Source: Rhodospirillales bacterium (GTDB lineage Bacteria > Pseudomonadota > Alphaproteobacteria > Acetobacterales > Acetobacteraceae). Taken from it: 60,216 nucleotides of DNA. The translations under genes and the position numbers were made by a program. The notes under the pieces are model-generated. The model was not told where the DNA came from and searched no databases. It saw only the letters and a list, made by a program, of their open reading frames with translations. How positions within the stretch are numbered: the first letter of the stretch is position 1; each line of letters opens with the position of its first letter. The stretch is taken from positions 1 to 60,216 of the forward strand of contig CANHKG010000004.1 in assembly GCA_947460455.1 (NCBI GenBank). Reading direction: 5' to 3'. Below, piece after piece: positions 53,896-60,216 of the stretch.

Positions 53896-54555
53896 CTAGT
53901 TGCCGAATTGGGCGAGGGTGAACAGGCCGAAGGGCGGCACCGGGGTGAAGCGGGCCCCGGCACGCTCCTCCGGGTTGAACAGCGCGTCCACCGCGAAATC
54001 GGGATGCCAGCCCAGCGCGCGCGAGGCCGGCGCGAGGGTGCGCTCGGCCCACCAGCGCAGCCCGCCTTCGGCGGCGAAGTGGTTCACGAACAGGATGTGG
54101 CCGCCCGGCCGCACCACGCGGCGCAGCTCGGCCATCAGCTGGCGCGGATTCGGCACCACGGAGGCGACGAACATCGCCACGGCGATGTCGAACTCGCCAT
54201 CCTCGAAGCCGGTTGATTCGGCATCCAGCTCCAGCAGGGCCTCGACATGGGAGAGATTCTCCGATGCGACGCGGGCGCGGGCCCGTTCCAGCATCTCGGC
54301 GGAGAGGTCGATGCCGGTGATGCGTTTGTCGCGGCGGTAGCGCGGCAGGGCGAGGCCCGTGCCGACGCCCACTTCCAGCACGCGTGTGCCGGGGAGGCGG
54401 TTGACCTCAGCTGCCGCGAGGCGTCGGCCCCAGCCGGACACGCCGCCGAAGACCAGGTCGTACACGCCCGCCCATCGGCGATAGGCGGCCCGAACGGCAT
54501 CGGCATCCAGCGCGGAGTGGGGCCCGACCGATTGCGGTCGGGAAATCTGGCTCAT
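53896..54555 (-). CDS. pmtA: Phosphatidylethanolamine N-methyltransferase (PmtA, Rhodobacter type)
   Basis: This 219-residue SAM methyltransferase has AYRRWAGVYDLVFGGVSGWGRR, VLEVGVGTGLALPRYR as the SAM site, ITGIDLSAEMLERARARV, and ILFVNHFAAEGGLRWWAERTLAPASRALGWHPDF. This set matches the Rhodobacter-type PmtA that methylates phosphatidylethanolamine to phosphatidylcholine. I consider another small methyltransferase possible. ATG 54555 is the family-like start; the upstream frame is not. Confidence 0.72.
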   Translation of the reverse strand: MSQISRPQSVGPHSALDADAVRAAYRRWAGVYDLVFGGVSGWGRRLAAAEVNRLPGTRVLEVGVGTGLALPRYRRDKRITGIDLSAEMLERARARVASENLSHVEALLELDAESTGFEDGEFDIAVAMFVASVVPNPRQLMAELRRVVRPGGHILFVNHFAAEGGLRWWAERTLAPASRALGWHPDFAVDALFNPEERAGARFTPVPPFGLFTLAQFGN

Positions 54556-54626
54556 GGTCTGGCTCGTCCCTCCGGGGGCGCGACCGGGCCGGAAGCCCGA
54601 TTCGGATGCTAGGCTTAGCACGCACG

Positions 54627-54657
54627 CGCCTGCCAGGGGAGTCTGCCCTGGCAGGCG
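54627..54657. terminator. Hairpin downstream of the cold-shock gene
   Basis: A perfect 12-bp stem, CGCCTGCCAGGG and CCCTGGCAGGCG with a seven-base loop, lies between the cold-shock gene and pmtA. No T-run follows on the minus strand. Two direct repeats of GCCCATTGGGG occur nearby at 54722-54748. Confidence 0.55.
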
Positions 54658-54748
54658 TGCCGTTCGCTGTTTGGAGTCGCGCCGCAAGGCTGCCGCCGCG
54701 GGGATCGCCCCCCCGGGTATCGGCCCATTGGGGATCAGCCCATTGGGG

Positions 54749-54955
54749 TCAATCAGCCGCCAGGTTCACCGCCGCCGCACGGCCGTTCGGCTGCTGCTCG
54801 ACATCGAAAGTGAGCTTCTGGCCCTCATTCAGCGTGCGCAGCCCGGCCTTCTGGACCGCGCTGATGTGCACGAACACGTCCTTGTCCCCCGTATCGGGGG
54901 CGACGAAGCCATACCCCTTGGTTGGGTTGAACCACTTCACAGTACCCTTCGGCAT
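54749..54955 (-). CDS. Cold-shock domain protein (CspA family)
   Basis: This 68-residue single cold-shock domain has MPKGTVKWFNPTKGYGFV with the RNP-1 motif KGYGFV, and VFVHISAV with RNP-2. It binds single-stranded RNA or DNA and melts mRNA structure. The 285 bases upstream on the minus strand probably form a long 5' leader, usual for csp genes. That stretch contains a basic 57-codon frame (55028-55201) that I do not accept as a gene. Confidence 0.95.
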   Translation of the reverse strand: MPKGTVKWFNPTKGYGFVAPDTGDKDVFVHISAVQKAGLRTLNEGQKLTFDVEQQPNGRAAAVNLAAD

Positions 54956-55247
54956 CGGCTTCCGCCCCTTGATGTGGGGCGTCCGTCCCGGACATCGGAC
55001 CGGCGGCCGGTGGGCTGACTGTCGGGTCTACACCTTGCGGGTCTTCACCTTCGGGTCGGCTCGGCGGTGTCGGCTCGGGCTGGGGGAACGCCCTCGTGCT
55101 TGCAGTCGCACTGCCTCCGGGCGCCGTGCAGAAGCTTCCTGCCGCAGCGCATGCCGGGGGCCATGCACCAGCTTAACGCGGCGGGGCGCGGAACGATCCA
55201 TCCTCTCGAATTCGTGATGTTGGCTGATGCAACCTATGTCGGGCCGG

Positions 55248-56645
55248 TCAGGACAGGTCTGGATGCAGCCGGTCCACGCCCGAGGCACGCTCCCAGGCGC
55301 GGGCCACCTGGAACAGCGTGGCGTCGGCGAAGTGGCGGGCGACGAACTGCACCGAGAGCGGCAACCCGTCGCTGGACAGGCCGGCCATCATGGCGAGCGC
55401 CGGGTGGCCGGTGGTGTTGAACGGGGCGCGGGCCTGGCGCGGGTAGGTGCGGGCGGTTTCCTCCGCGTCCTCGATGCGGCTGGCCGGGTCCATGGAGCTG
55501 GCGCAGAGCAGCACGTCCACCGCCTCCAGCGCCGCATCCACGGCCGCGATCATCTCCGCACGGCGGCGTTGGGCGGCGAGCAGGTCGCCGGCGGTGAGGA
55601 AGGCGCCGGGCATCAGGCGGCGGCGGGCGAGCTGGCCGTAGTCGCCGGGGCGTTCGCGCAGCCAGAGGGCGTGGATGGTCCAGGCCTCGGCGTTCAGGAT
55701 CACGCGGTTGACGGCGGCGAACTCGCCCAGGCTGGGCAGGGTGATGGTGCTGAGGATGGCGCCTTCGCCGGCCAGGGTGCGGGCGACGGTATCAAGGCCA
55801 GCGGCGACTTCGGGGTGAGCGGGCATGTCATGCTCGTGGAAGTGGCGGACATAGCCGATGCGCAGGCCGCGCACGCCGCGTTCCAGGCCGGTGGCGAAAT
55901 AGCGGCGGGGGCCGGCGGCGCTGCCGGGGTCGTGCGGGTCGTACCCGGCGATGGTGTCCAGCAGCAGGGCGTTGTCGGCCACGTCGCGGGTCATGGGCCC
56001 GACATGGTCGAGCGAGAAGGCGAGCGGGAACACGCCGCGGCGGGACACCAGGCCGTAGGTGGGCTTGAGGCCGACGATGCCGCAGGCGCTGGCCGGGTTG
56101 CGCACGGAACCGCCGGTATCCGTGCCCAGCGCCAGCGGGAAGAACCCGGCGCCGAGGCCGACGCCGGAGCCGGAGGAGGAGCCGCCGGGGTGGTGGTCGC
56201 GGTTCCAGGGGTTGCGGGCGGGTGGCCAGGGCAGGTCGAAGCTCGGCCCGCCGATGGCGAATTCGTGGGTGGAGAGCTTGCCCATGATCACCGCGCCGGC
56301 CTGGCGCAGCTTGCCGACCACCACGGCATCGGCGGTGGCGGGGGTGTTGGGCATCACCTTGGAATGGCAGGTGGTGGGCAGGCCCACCACGTCGATGATG
56401 TCCTTGATCCCCACGGGCACGCCGTGCAGCGGGCCGCGGTGGCGCCCGGCGGCGATTTCGGCCTCGGCGGTGGCGGCGGCGGCGAGTGCCGCCTCTCCAT
56501 CCAAGCGGATGAAGGCGTTCAGCTTGGGGTCCAGCCGCTCGATGCGGGCCAGCAGGGCGCGGACCAGCTCTGTGGGGGAGAGCTTGCGGGTGGCGAAGGC
56601 GCGGCTGGCCTGCGTGGCGGTGAGCCAGGCGAGATCGTCGCTCAT
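55248..56645 (-). CDS. Amidase-signature family amidase (GatA-like)
   Basis: This 465-residue enzyme carries the Lys in PVGIKDIIDVVGLPT, the cis-Ser in HHPGGSSSGSGVGLGAG and the nucleophile Ser in LGTDTGGSVRNPASACG. It differs from the AS amidase at 17601. Overall it resembles GatA/AtzE-type amidases, but no gatB is adjacent. A small gene overlaps its start and may encode a GatC- or AtzG-like partner. Substrate unknown. Confidence 0.87.
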   Translation of the reverse strand: MSDDLAWLTATQASRAFATRKLSPTELVRALLARIERLDPKLNAFIRLDGEAALAAAATAEAEIAAGRHRGPLHGVPVGIKDIIDVVGLPTTCHSKVMPNTPATADAVVVGKLRQAGAVIMGKLSTHEFAIGGPSFDLPWPPARNPWNRDHHPGGSSSGSGVGLGAGFFPLALGTDTGGSVRNPASACGIVGLKPTYGLVSRRGVFPLAFSLDHVGPMTRDVADNALLLDTIAGYDPHDPGSAAGPRRYFATGLERGVRGLRIGYVRHFHEHDMPAHPEVAAGLDTVARTLAGEGAILSTITLPSLGEFAAVNRVILNAEAWTIHALWLRERPGDYGQLARRRLMPGAFLTAGDLLAAQRRRAEMIAAVDAALEAVDVLLCASSMDPASRIEDAEETARTYPRQARAPFNTTGHPALAMMAGLSSDGLPLSVQFVARHFADATLFQVARAWERASGVDRLHPDLS

Positions 56646-56824
56646 GCGCCCGCTCCCACCTTCATCGGCGGCCAGGGTTCCACGGCGGGGTTGGTGGGGG
56701 TGTTGATCTCGCTGCTGCGTCCGATCGCTTGCTTGGCGGCGGCCATCACGCAGTCCGGGAACTCGGCCAGCGCGCGGTCCAGCCCGGCCTGGCGGGCCAG
56801 TGCCTCGATCAATGTCTTGTCCAT
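56642..56824 (-). CDS. Small protein coupled to the amidase
   Basis: This 60-residue protein (MDKTLIEALARQAGLDRALA then EFPDCVMAAAKQAIG) ends in a Pro-rich tail. Its stop overlaps the amidase ATG (ATGA). The position resembles AtzG, a GatC-like stabiliser of AtzE amidase, but I do not see clear AtzG motifs, so this is inference from place only. Confidence 0.6.
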   Translation of the reverse strand: MDKTLIEALARQAGLDRALAEFPDCVMAAAKQAIGRSSEINTPTNPAVEPWPPMKVGAGA

Positions 56825-56893
56825 CACGAACCCCCTGTGCGGCGAGGCGGCGATGGTGCGGCGGGGGCGGGCGCGGGCCAAGGGGGACGCGGC

Positions 56894-56929
56894 AAAAAAA
56901 ACGGGCGGCACGACCAGGTCGTGCCGCCC
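56894..56929 (-). terminator. Intrinsic terminator upstream of the amidase operon
   Basis: Read on the minus strand, GGGCGGCACGAC-CTG-GTCGTGCCGCCC is a perfect 12-bp stem followed by G and eight Ts. It lies about 70 bases before the small gene's start, with no minus-strand gene to its right that it could terminate. It may act as a leader attenuator of the amidase operon, or end a short untranslated RNA. Form is certain, role is not. Confidence 0.85.
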
Positions 56930-57107
56930 ATAAGGTGGCGCCGGCTCCATGGCCAGCGCGTAGGGGAGGAGTCCAGAACAATGCGAGTGGCCATCGCGGC
57001 CACGGGTGATACTATGAAGCGGAAATGGCTAACGGATCGTTAAGGCCGCCGGACAACGTGTTCATGTGATGCGTTCGGTCATCAATGCCGCATCGGGAGA
57101 CGTGCCT

Positions 57108-58295
57108 ATGAGTGTTCCGCCGCCGCGTACCGGCCCTCTGGTGGGCCTCAAGGTGTTGGAACTGGGCCATTATATCGCGGGGCCGTTCTGCACCCGGGTG
57201 CTGGCGGATCTCGGTGCCGAGGTGATCAAGGTGGAGCCGCCGGCGGGCGATCCGGTGCGCGGCTGGGGGGCGACCGTGAAGGGCCACCCGGTGTGGTTCA
57301 GCATCCATGGCCGCAACAAGCTTTCCGTGGTGCTGGACCTGAAGAAGGACCGCGAGAAGGCGCTGGCCCTGGCGCGGCGGGCCGATGTGCTGGTGGAGAA
57401 CTACCGGCCGGGCCAGCTGGAGAAGCTTGGGCTGGGGCCGGATGTGCTGCACGCCGAGAACCCGCGCCTGGTGATCGCGCGCGTGTCTGGCTACGGGCAG
57501 AGCGGGCCGTATCGGGACAAGCCGGCCTTCGGTGCGATCGGGGAGGCGATGGGCGGCATCCGCCACCTCACCGGCCATCCCTCGGGCGCGTCCGACCTGC
57601 CGCCGCCGCGCTGCGGGATCTCGATCGGGGATGATCTCGCGGGGCTCTATGCCGCGATCGGGCTGCTTTCGGCGGTGTATGAGCGCGATGTGACCGGCAC
57701 CGGGAAGGGCAGGATCATCGATGTGAACCTGGTGGATTCCATCGTGAGCCTGATGGAAGGCATGCTGCCGGAATACGCGATGGATGGCCGCATCCGGCAG
57801 CCCGCCGGGGCCGCGATCCCGACCGCCGCGCCCACCAACACCTACCCGTGTGCTGACGGCAAGTGGCTATGCGTGGCCGGGAATTCCGACCTGATCTTCG
57901 CCCGGCTGATGGCCGCGATCGGGCGGCCGGAGCTTGCCGCGGAGCCGCGCTTCGCCACCAACGCGCTGCGCTGTGCCGCCGCCGGCGAGCTGGATGCCGC
58001 CATCGCCGCCTGGACCCGCACCCTGCCGGCCGCCGAGGCGGAACAGCGCCTGGAAGACGCGGATGTGCCCTGCTGCCGACTGTTCGACATCGCCGACATC
58101 GCCGCCGACACGCACAACCGCGCCCGCGGGGCGGTGCTGGAGGTGGAAGACCCGCTGATCGGCCGCACGCTGCATTTCGGCCCCACCATCCGCTTCGACG
58201 GCGCCGCCCCGGAGGCGACAATCGGCTGGACCGGGCCGGCGCTGGGCGCGCATACCGACTACGTATTGGGGACGGTGCTGGGGGGCGGACGCTAG
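57108..58295 (+). CDS. CaiB/BaiF (family III) CoA-transferase
   Basis: This 395-residue protein has GLKVLELGHYIAGPFCTRVLADLGAEVIKVEPPAGDPVR at the N-terminus and DVLVENYRPGQLEKLGLG. The probable catalytic aspartate is in ISIGDDLAGLYAAIGLL. It moves CoA between carboxylic acids. Donor and acceptor are unknown. ATG 57108 is preferred over 57066 because a GGGAGA site precedes it and the homology begins there. Confidence 0.87.
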   Translation: MSVPPPRTGPLVGLKVLELGHYIAGPFCTRVLADLGAEVIKVEPPAGDPVRGWGATVKGHPVWFSIHGRNKLSVVLDLKKDREKALALARRADVLVENYRPGQLEKLGLGPDVLHAENPRLVIARVSGYGQSGPYRDKPAFGAIGEAMGGIRHLTGHPSGASDLPPPRCGISIGDDLAGLYAAIGLLSAVYERDVTGTGKGRIIDVNLVDSIVSLMEGMLPEYAMDGRIRQPAGAAIPTAAPTNTYPCADGKWLCVAGNSDLIFARLMAAIGRPELAAEPRFATNALRCAAAGELDAAIAAWTRTLPAAEAEQRLEDADVPCCRLFDIADIAADTHNRARGAVLEVEDPLIGRTLHFGPTIRFDGAAPEATIGWTGPALGAHTDYVLGTVLGGGR

Positions 58296-58372
58296 CCCTT
58301 GTGGGTGGCGCCGCGCACGGCATAACTGTGCGAAATCCGTGCGTTGTCGTTGCAATCTGCTATACAGGAGGC

Positions 58373-58969
58373 ATGACGACCCGAAGAAAGCTGTTCGGCC
58401 ACCTGTTTCCCACCCTGGCAGCGGCAAGCCTGCTGGCCGCCTGCGGGTCTTCGTCGCGCGCGCCGTCCTCCTCCTCCGGCGCCAGCCTGCGGGTGCCCGG
58501 CATCAACTGCGCCCCCTTCGCGCGCGAGCTTTCCGGCATCGCGCTGTATGGGGAGGCGGAGAGCTGGTGGCACAATGCGGCCGGCCGCTACACCCGCAAC
58601 GAGCAGCCGGCCATCGGCAGCGTGCTGGTGTTCCGCCGCTCCAGCCGCCTGCGCTCCGGCCATGTTTCCGTCGTCACCCGCGTGGTCAGCCCGCGCCAGG
58701 TGCTGGTGACCCAGGCCAACTGGGTGCCAGGCCAGGTGGATGAGGACCAGCTGGTGGTGGATGTCTCTTCGGGCAACGACTGGAGCGAGGTGCGGGTGTG
58801 GTACCCGCCCACCAACACGCTCGGCACCCATGCCTACCCCGCGCATGGCTTCATCCATCCGCGCCGCCCGGCCACCTATGCCGAACTCGCCCGCGCCACG
58901 CCGATCGCCGCCCGCTACGCGCTTGATACCCACGGCCGCCCGGCGCCGCGCGCGCGCATTGACGGGTAG
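58373..58969 (+). CDS. CHAP-domain lipoprotein (putative peptidoglycan hydrolase)
   Basis: This 198-residue protein has a lipobox (SLLAACGSS) after a signal peptide beginning MTTRRKLFGHLFPTL. A compact CHAP domain follows, with the catalytic cysteine in PGINCAPFARELSGIALYG, GSVLVF, and the histidine in SGHVSVVTRVV. Members cut peptide bonds in peptidoglycan. It is probably anchored in the outer membrane. A CAGGAGG ribosome site precedes the ATG. Confidence 0.85.
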   Translation: MTTRRKLFGHLFPTLAAASLLAACGSSSRAPSSSSGASLRVPGINCAPFARELSGIALYGEAESWWHNAAGRYTRNEQPAIGSVLVFRRSSRLRSGHVSVVTRVVSPRQVLVTQANWVPGQVDEDQLVVDVSSGNDWSEVRVWYPPTNTLGTHAYPAHGFIHPRRPATYAELARATPIAARYALDTHGRPAPRARIDG

Positions 58970-59089
58970 GCATCGGCTGCGCCAGCGAAAGAATCCAATC
59001 ATCGCTTGCATCGGGCGATGTGGCGGGCCATGTGAAGGCGACGAGGGAAACGCCCCATTATCGGGGGAACGCCCCGCCTGGAGGATGTC

Positions 59090-59335
59090 ATGGGTAGCTT
59101 CAGCATCTGGCATTGGCTGATTGTTCTTGCCGTTGTGCTGCTGCTGTTCGGCAGCGGCAAGATCAGCGGCCTGATGGGCGACTTTGCCAAGGGCATCAAG
59201 TCGTTCAAGAAGAACATGGCCGAGGACGACGCCTCCATGGAGGCCAGCGCCACCGACAAGCCGGCCGGCACCATCCCGGGGCCGAACGCCGGCACCCCGA
59301 ACGCGAACCAGTCCACCGCCGCCCGCCAGGGCTAA
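59090..59335 (+). CDS. tatA: Twin-arginine translocase subunit TatA
   Basis: This 81-residue protein has one N-terminal helix ([20 protein letters not shown]), the FGSGKI hinge and an amphipathic helix with SFKKNM. The C-terminal tail is Asp/Ala/Thr-rich. It forms the Tat export pore for folded proteins. tatB and tatC are not adjacent, so the gene stands alone here. Confidence 0.93.
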   Translation: MGSFSIWHWLIVLAVVLLLFGSGKISGLMGDFAKGIKSFKKNMAEDDASMEASATDKPAGTIPGPNAGTPNANQSTAARQG

Positions 59336-59372
59336 GCCGGCAGGGAGCGCGCCCCGCACCCGGACCCGCGCC

Positions 59373-60065
59373 GTGCTCGCCCCTTCGGCCGTTCTGACCG
59401 ATATCGAGGGCACGACCACACCCGCCGTGTTTATTCACGGCGTGCTCCTGCCCTATGCGCGCCGTGCCCTGCCCGATTGGGCCGGCCGCATCGACCTGCC
59501 GGACGTGGCCACCATCCTGGCGGAAATACGCCGCATGGTGCCGGACCAGCCGGAACTCACCACCCTGCAGCACTGGACCGACCGCGACCTCAAGCTCGCG
59601 CCACTCCAACGCCTGCAAGGGATGATCTGGGAACAAGGCTACGCCGAGGGCGAGCTGCGCGGGGAACTCTACCCCGACGTGCCGCCCCACCTGCGCGCCT
59701 GGGCCACCCAGGGTATCCGCATCTTCACCTACACCTCCGGCTCCATCCCGGCGCAGAAGCTGATCTTCGGCCATTCCACCGCCGGTGACCTCTCGCCCCT
59801 AATCGCCGGGTTCTTCGATACCCGCATCGGCGCCAAGCGCGACCCGGATAGCTACGTGCGCCTGGCGATCGGCATGAACGTGCCACCCTCCGCCGTGGCC
59901 TTCCTGTCGGACAACGAAACCGAACTGGACGCCGCCACCACCGCCGGCATGCGCGCCTGCCACATCGTGCGCCCGGGCACCGCAACCCCACCCTCCGACC
60001 GCCACCCCACCGCCGCCACCTTCGCCGAGGCCGCCAGCCTGCTCGGGTTGCCGCGGGTGGGGTAA
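59373..60065 (+). CDS. mtnC: Enolase-phosphatase E1 / acireductone synthase
   Basis: This 230-residue HAD-superfamily enzyme has the family signature SAVLTDIEGTTTPAVFI (catalytic Asp), FTYTSGSIPAQKLIF, and FLSDNETELDAATTAGM. It converts 2,3-diketo-5-methylthiopentyl-1-phosphate to acireductone in methionine salvage. GTG 59373 is used as start. The neighbouring salvage genes are not seen in the window. Confidence 0.93.
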   Translation: MLAPSAVLTDIEGTTTPAVFIHGVLLPYARRALPDWAGRIDLPDVATILAEIRRMVPDQPELTTLQHWTDRDLKLAPLQRLQGMIWEQGYAEGELRGELYPDVPPHLRAWATQGIRIFTYTSGSIPAQKLIFGHSTAGDLSPLIAGFFDTRIGAKRDPDSYVRLAIGMNVPPSAVAFLSDNETELDAATTAGMRACHIVRPGTATPPSDRHPTAATFAEAASLLGLPRVG

Positions 60066-60071
60066 GGAAGG

Positions 60072-60114
60072 CCAGGGCTCTGCCCTGGACCCGCCAGGGA
60101 CCTGAGGTCCCTGG
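60072..60114. terminator. Double hairpin downstream of mtnC
   Basis: Two stems lie in tandem: CCAGGGC-TCT-GCCCTGG (60072-60088) and CCAGGGACC-TGA-GGTCCCTGG (60094-60114). The first lies seven bases after the mtnC stop. The pattern is like the double hairpin at 11083, without a T-run. Confidence 0.6.
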
Positions 60115-60125
60115 ACCCACATGAG

Positions 60126-60198
60126 TTCCGCCTTCGGCGGGAGGGGCCGACCCGGTCTGTGTCGCGCGCCGAGACGGCCCCTCCCGCCGAAGGCGGAA
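60126..60198. repeat. Perfect 24-bp inverted repeat at the window end
   Basis: The left arm (60126-60149) begins TTCCGCCTTCGGCGGG and ends AGGGGCCG; the right arm (60175-60198) is its exact complement. The loop is 25 bases. It lies beyond the mtnC terminators. The last bases of the window resemble the start of the 11083 double hairpin. Confidence 0.8.
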
Positions 60199-60216
60199 AA
60201 GGTATCGGGGTCTGGG

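Noticed and set aside
55028-55201. Basic 57-codon frame in the cold-shock gene leader
   Set aside because: It is Arg-rich with no recognisable domain, and its start codon has no proper spacing to a ribosome site; it more likely lies in the 5' leader.

Overview
This is a GC-rich, densely packed bacterial chromosome segment. Gene content suggests an alphaproteobacterium, probably Rhodospirillales/Acetobacteraceae: PmtA-type phospholipid methyltransferase, metX-metW, DUF2783 beside homogentisate dioxygenase, DUF1272, DUF983, and a cox operon of the order ctaC-ctaD-ctaB-small ORF-ctaG-ctaE-DUF983-SURF1. This is inference from gene content; no rRNA, tRNA, CRISPR, prophage or conjugative genes were seen.

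Layout. 1-3.75 kb (+): end of trpB, trpA, accD, folC and a degenerate type II dehydroquinase-like gene. 3.76-4.42 kb: a RAYT (REP-associated tyrosine transposase) flanked by REP palindromes. 4.4-7.5 kb (-): NHL-propeller protein, Rid protein, thiamine-diphosphate enzyme. 7.55-11.08 kb (+): paaABCDE, the phenylacetyl-CoA epoxidase. 11.1-14.0 kb (-): chorismate mutase-like gene, hisC-like aminotransferase, tyrA. 14.2-19.5 kb: metX-metW, an SDR, a deacetylase, an amidase and an STY0301-family protein. 19.6-24.3 kb (-): DUF805 protein, a 1145-residue flavin/Fe-S oxidoreductase, a MarR regulator, a small secreted protein. 24.6-29.5 kb (+): MHS-type transporter, propionyl-CoA synthetase, membrane glycosyltransferase-like protein. 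29.5-34.0 kb: epimerase, RraA-like aldolase, amidohydrolase, small protein, M81 peptidase. 34.0-41.0 kb: a repeat-rich gap, then a homogentisate block (fahA, hmgA, DUF2783, flavin monooxygenase, metallo-beta-lactamase-fold protein) with a divergent MarR regulator. 41.2-45.7 kb: CinA amidohydrolase, FkbM methyltransferase, TerC, universal stress protein, DUF1272, nitronate monooxygenase. 45.9-53.7 kb (-): M32 carboxypeptidase and the aa3-type cytochrome oxidase operon. 53.9-60.1 kb: pmtA, cold-shock protein, amidase, CoA-transferase, CHAP lipoprotein, tatA, mtnC.

Aromatic metabolism recurs. Tryptophan, phenylalanine and tyrosine synthesis (trpBA, chorismate mutase, hisC, tyrA) sits within 40 kb of phenylacetate (paa) and homogentisate (hmgA/fahA) breakdown. 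Two similar 17-18-bp sites, one at the marR/MBL divergent promoter and one just upstream of hmgA, suggest one MarR-controlled regulon.

The most unusual feature is the intergenic repeat load. There are REP palindromes with their RAYT. There is also a separate AT-rich family in which two inverted copies of a palindrome-bearing unit make a 115-140-bp element filling nearly the whole gap between genes; four complete copies and one half copy are present. A 137-bp hairpin built on CACAGAG repeats and several GC-rich hairpins add to this. Some proteins look catalytically altered: the dehydroquinase-like, metallo-beta-lactamase-like and Rid proteins each lack residues expected for their family's chemistry.
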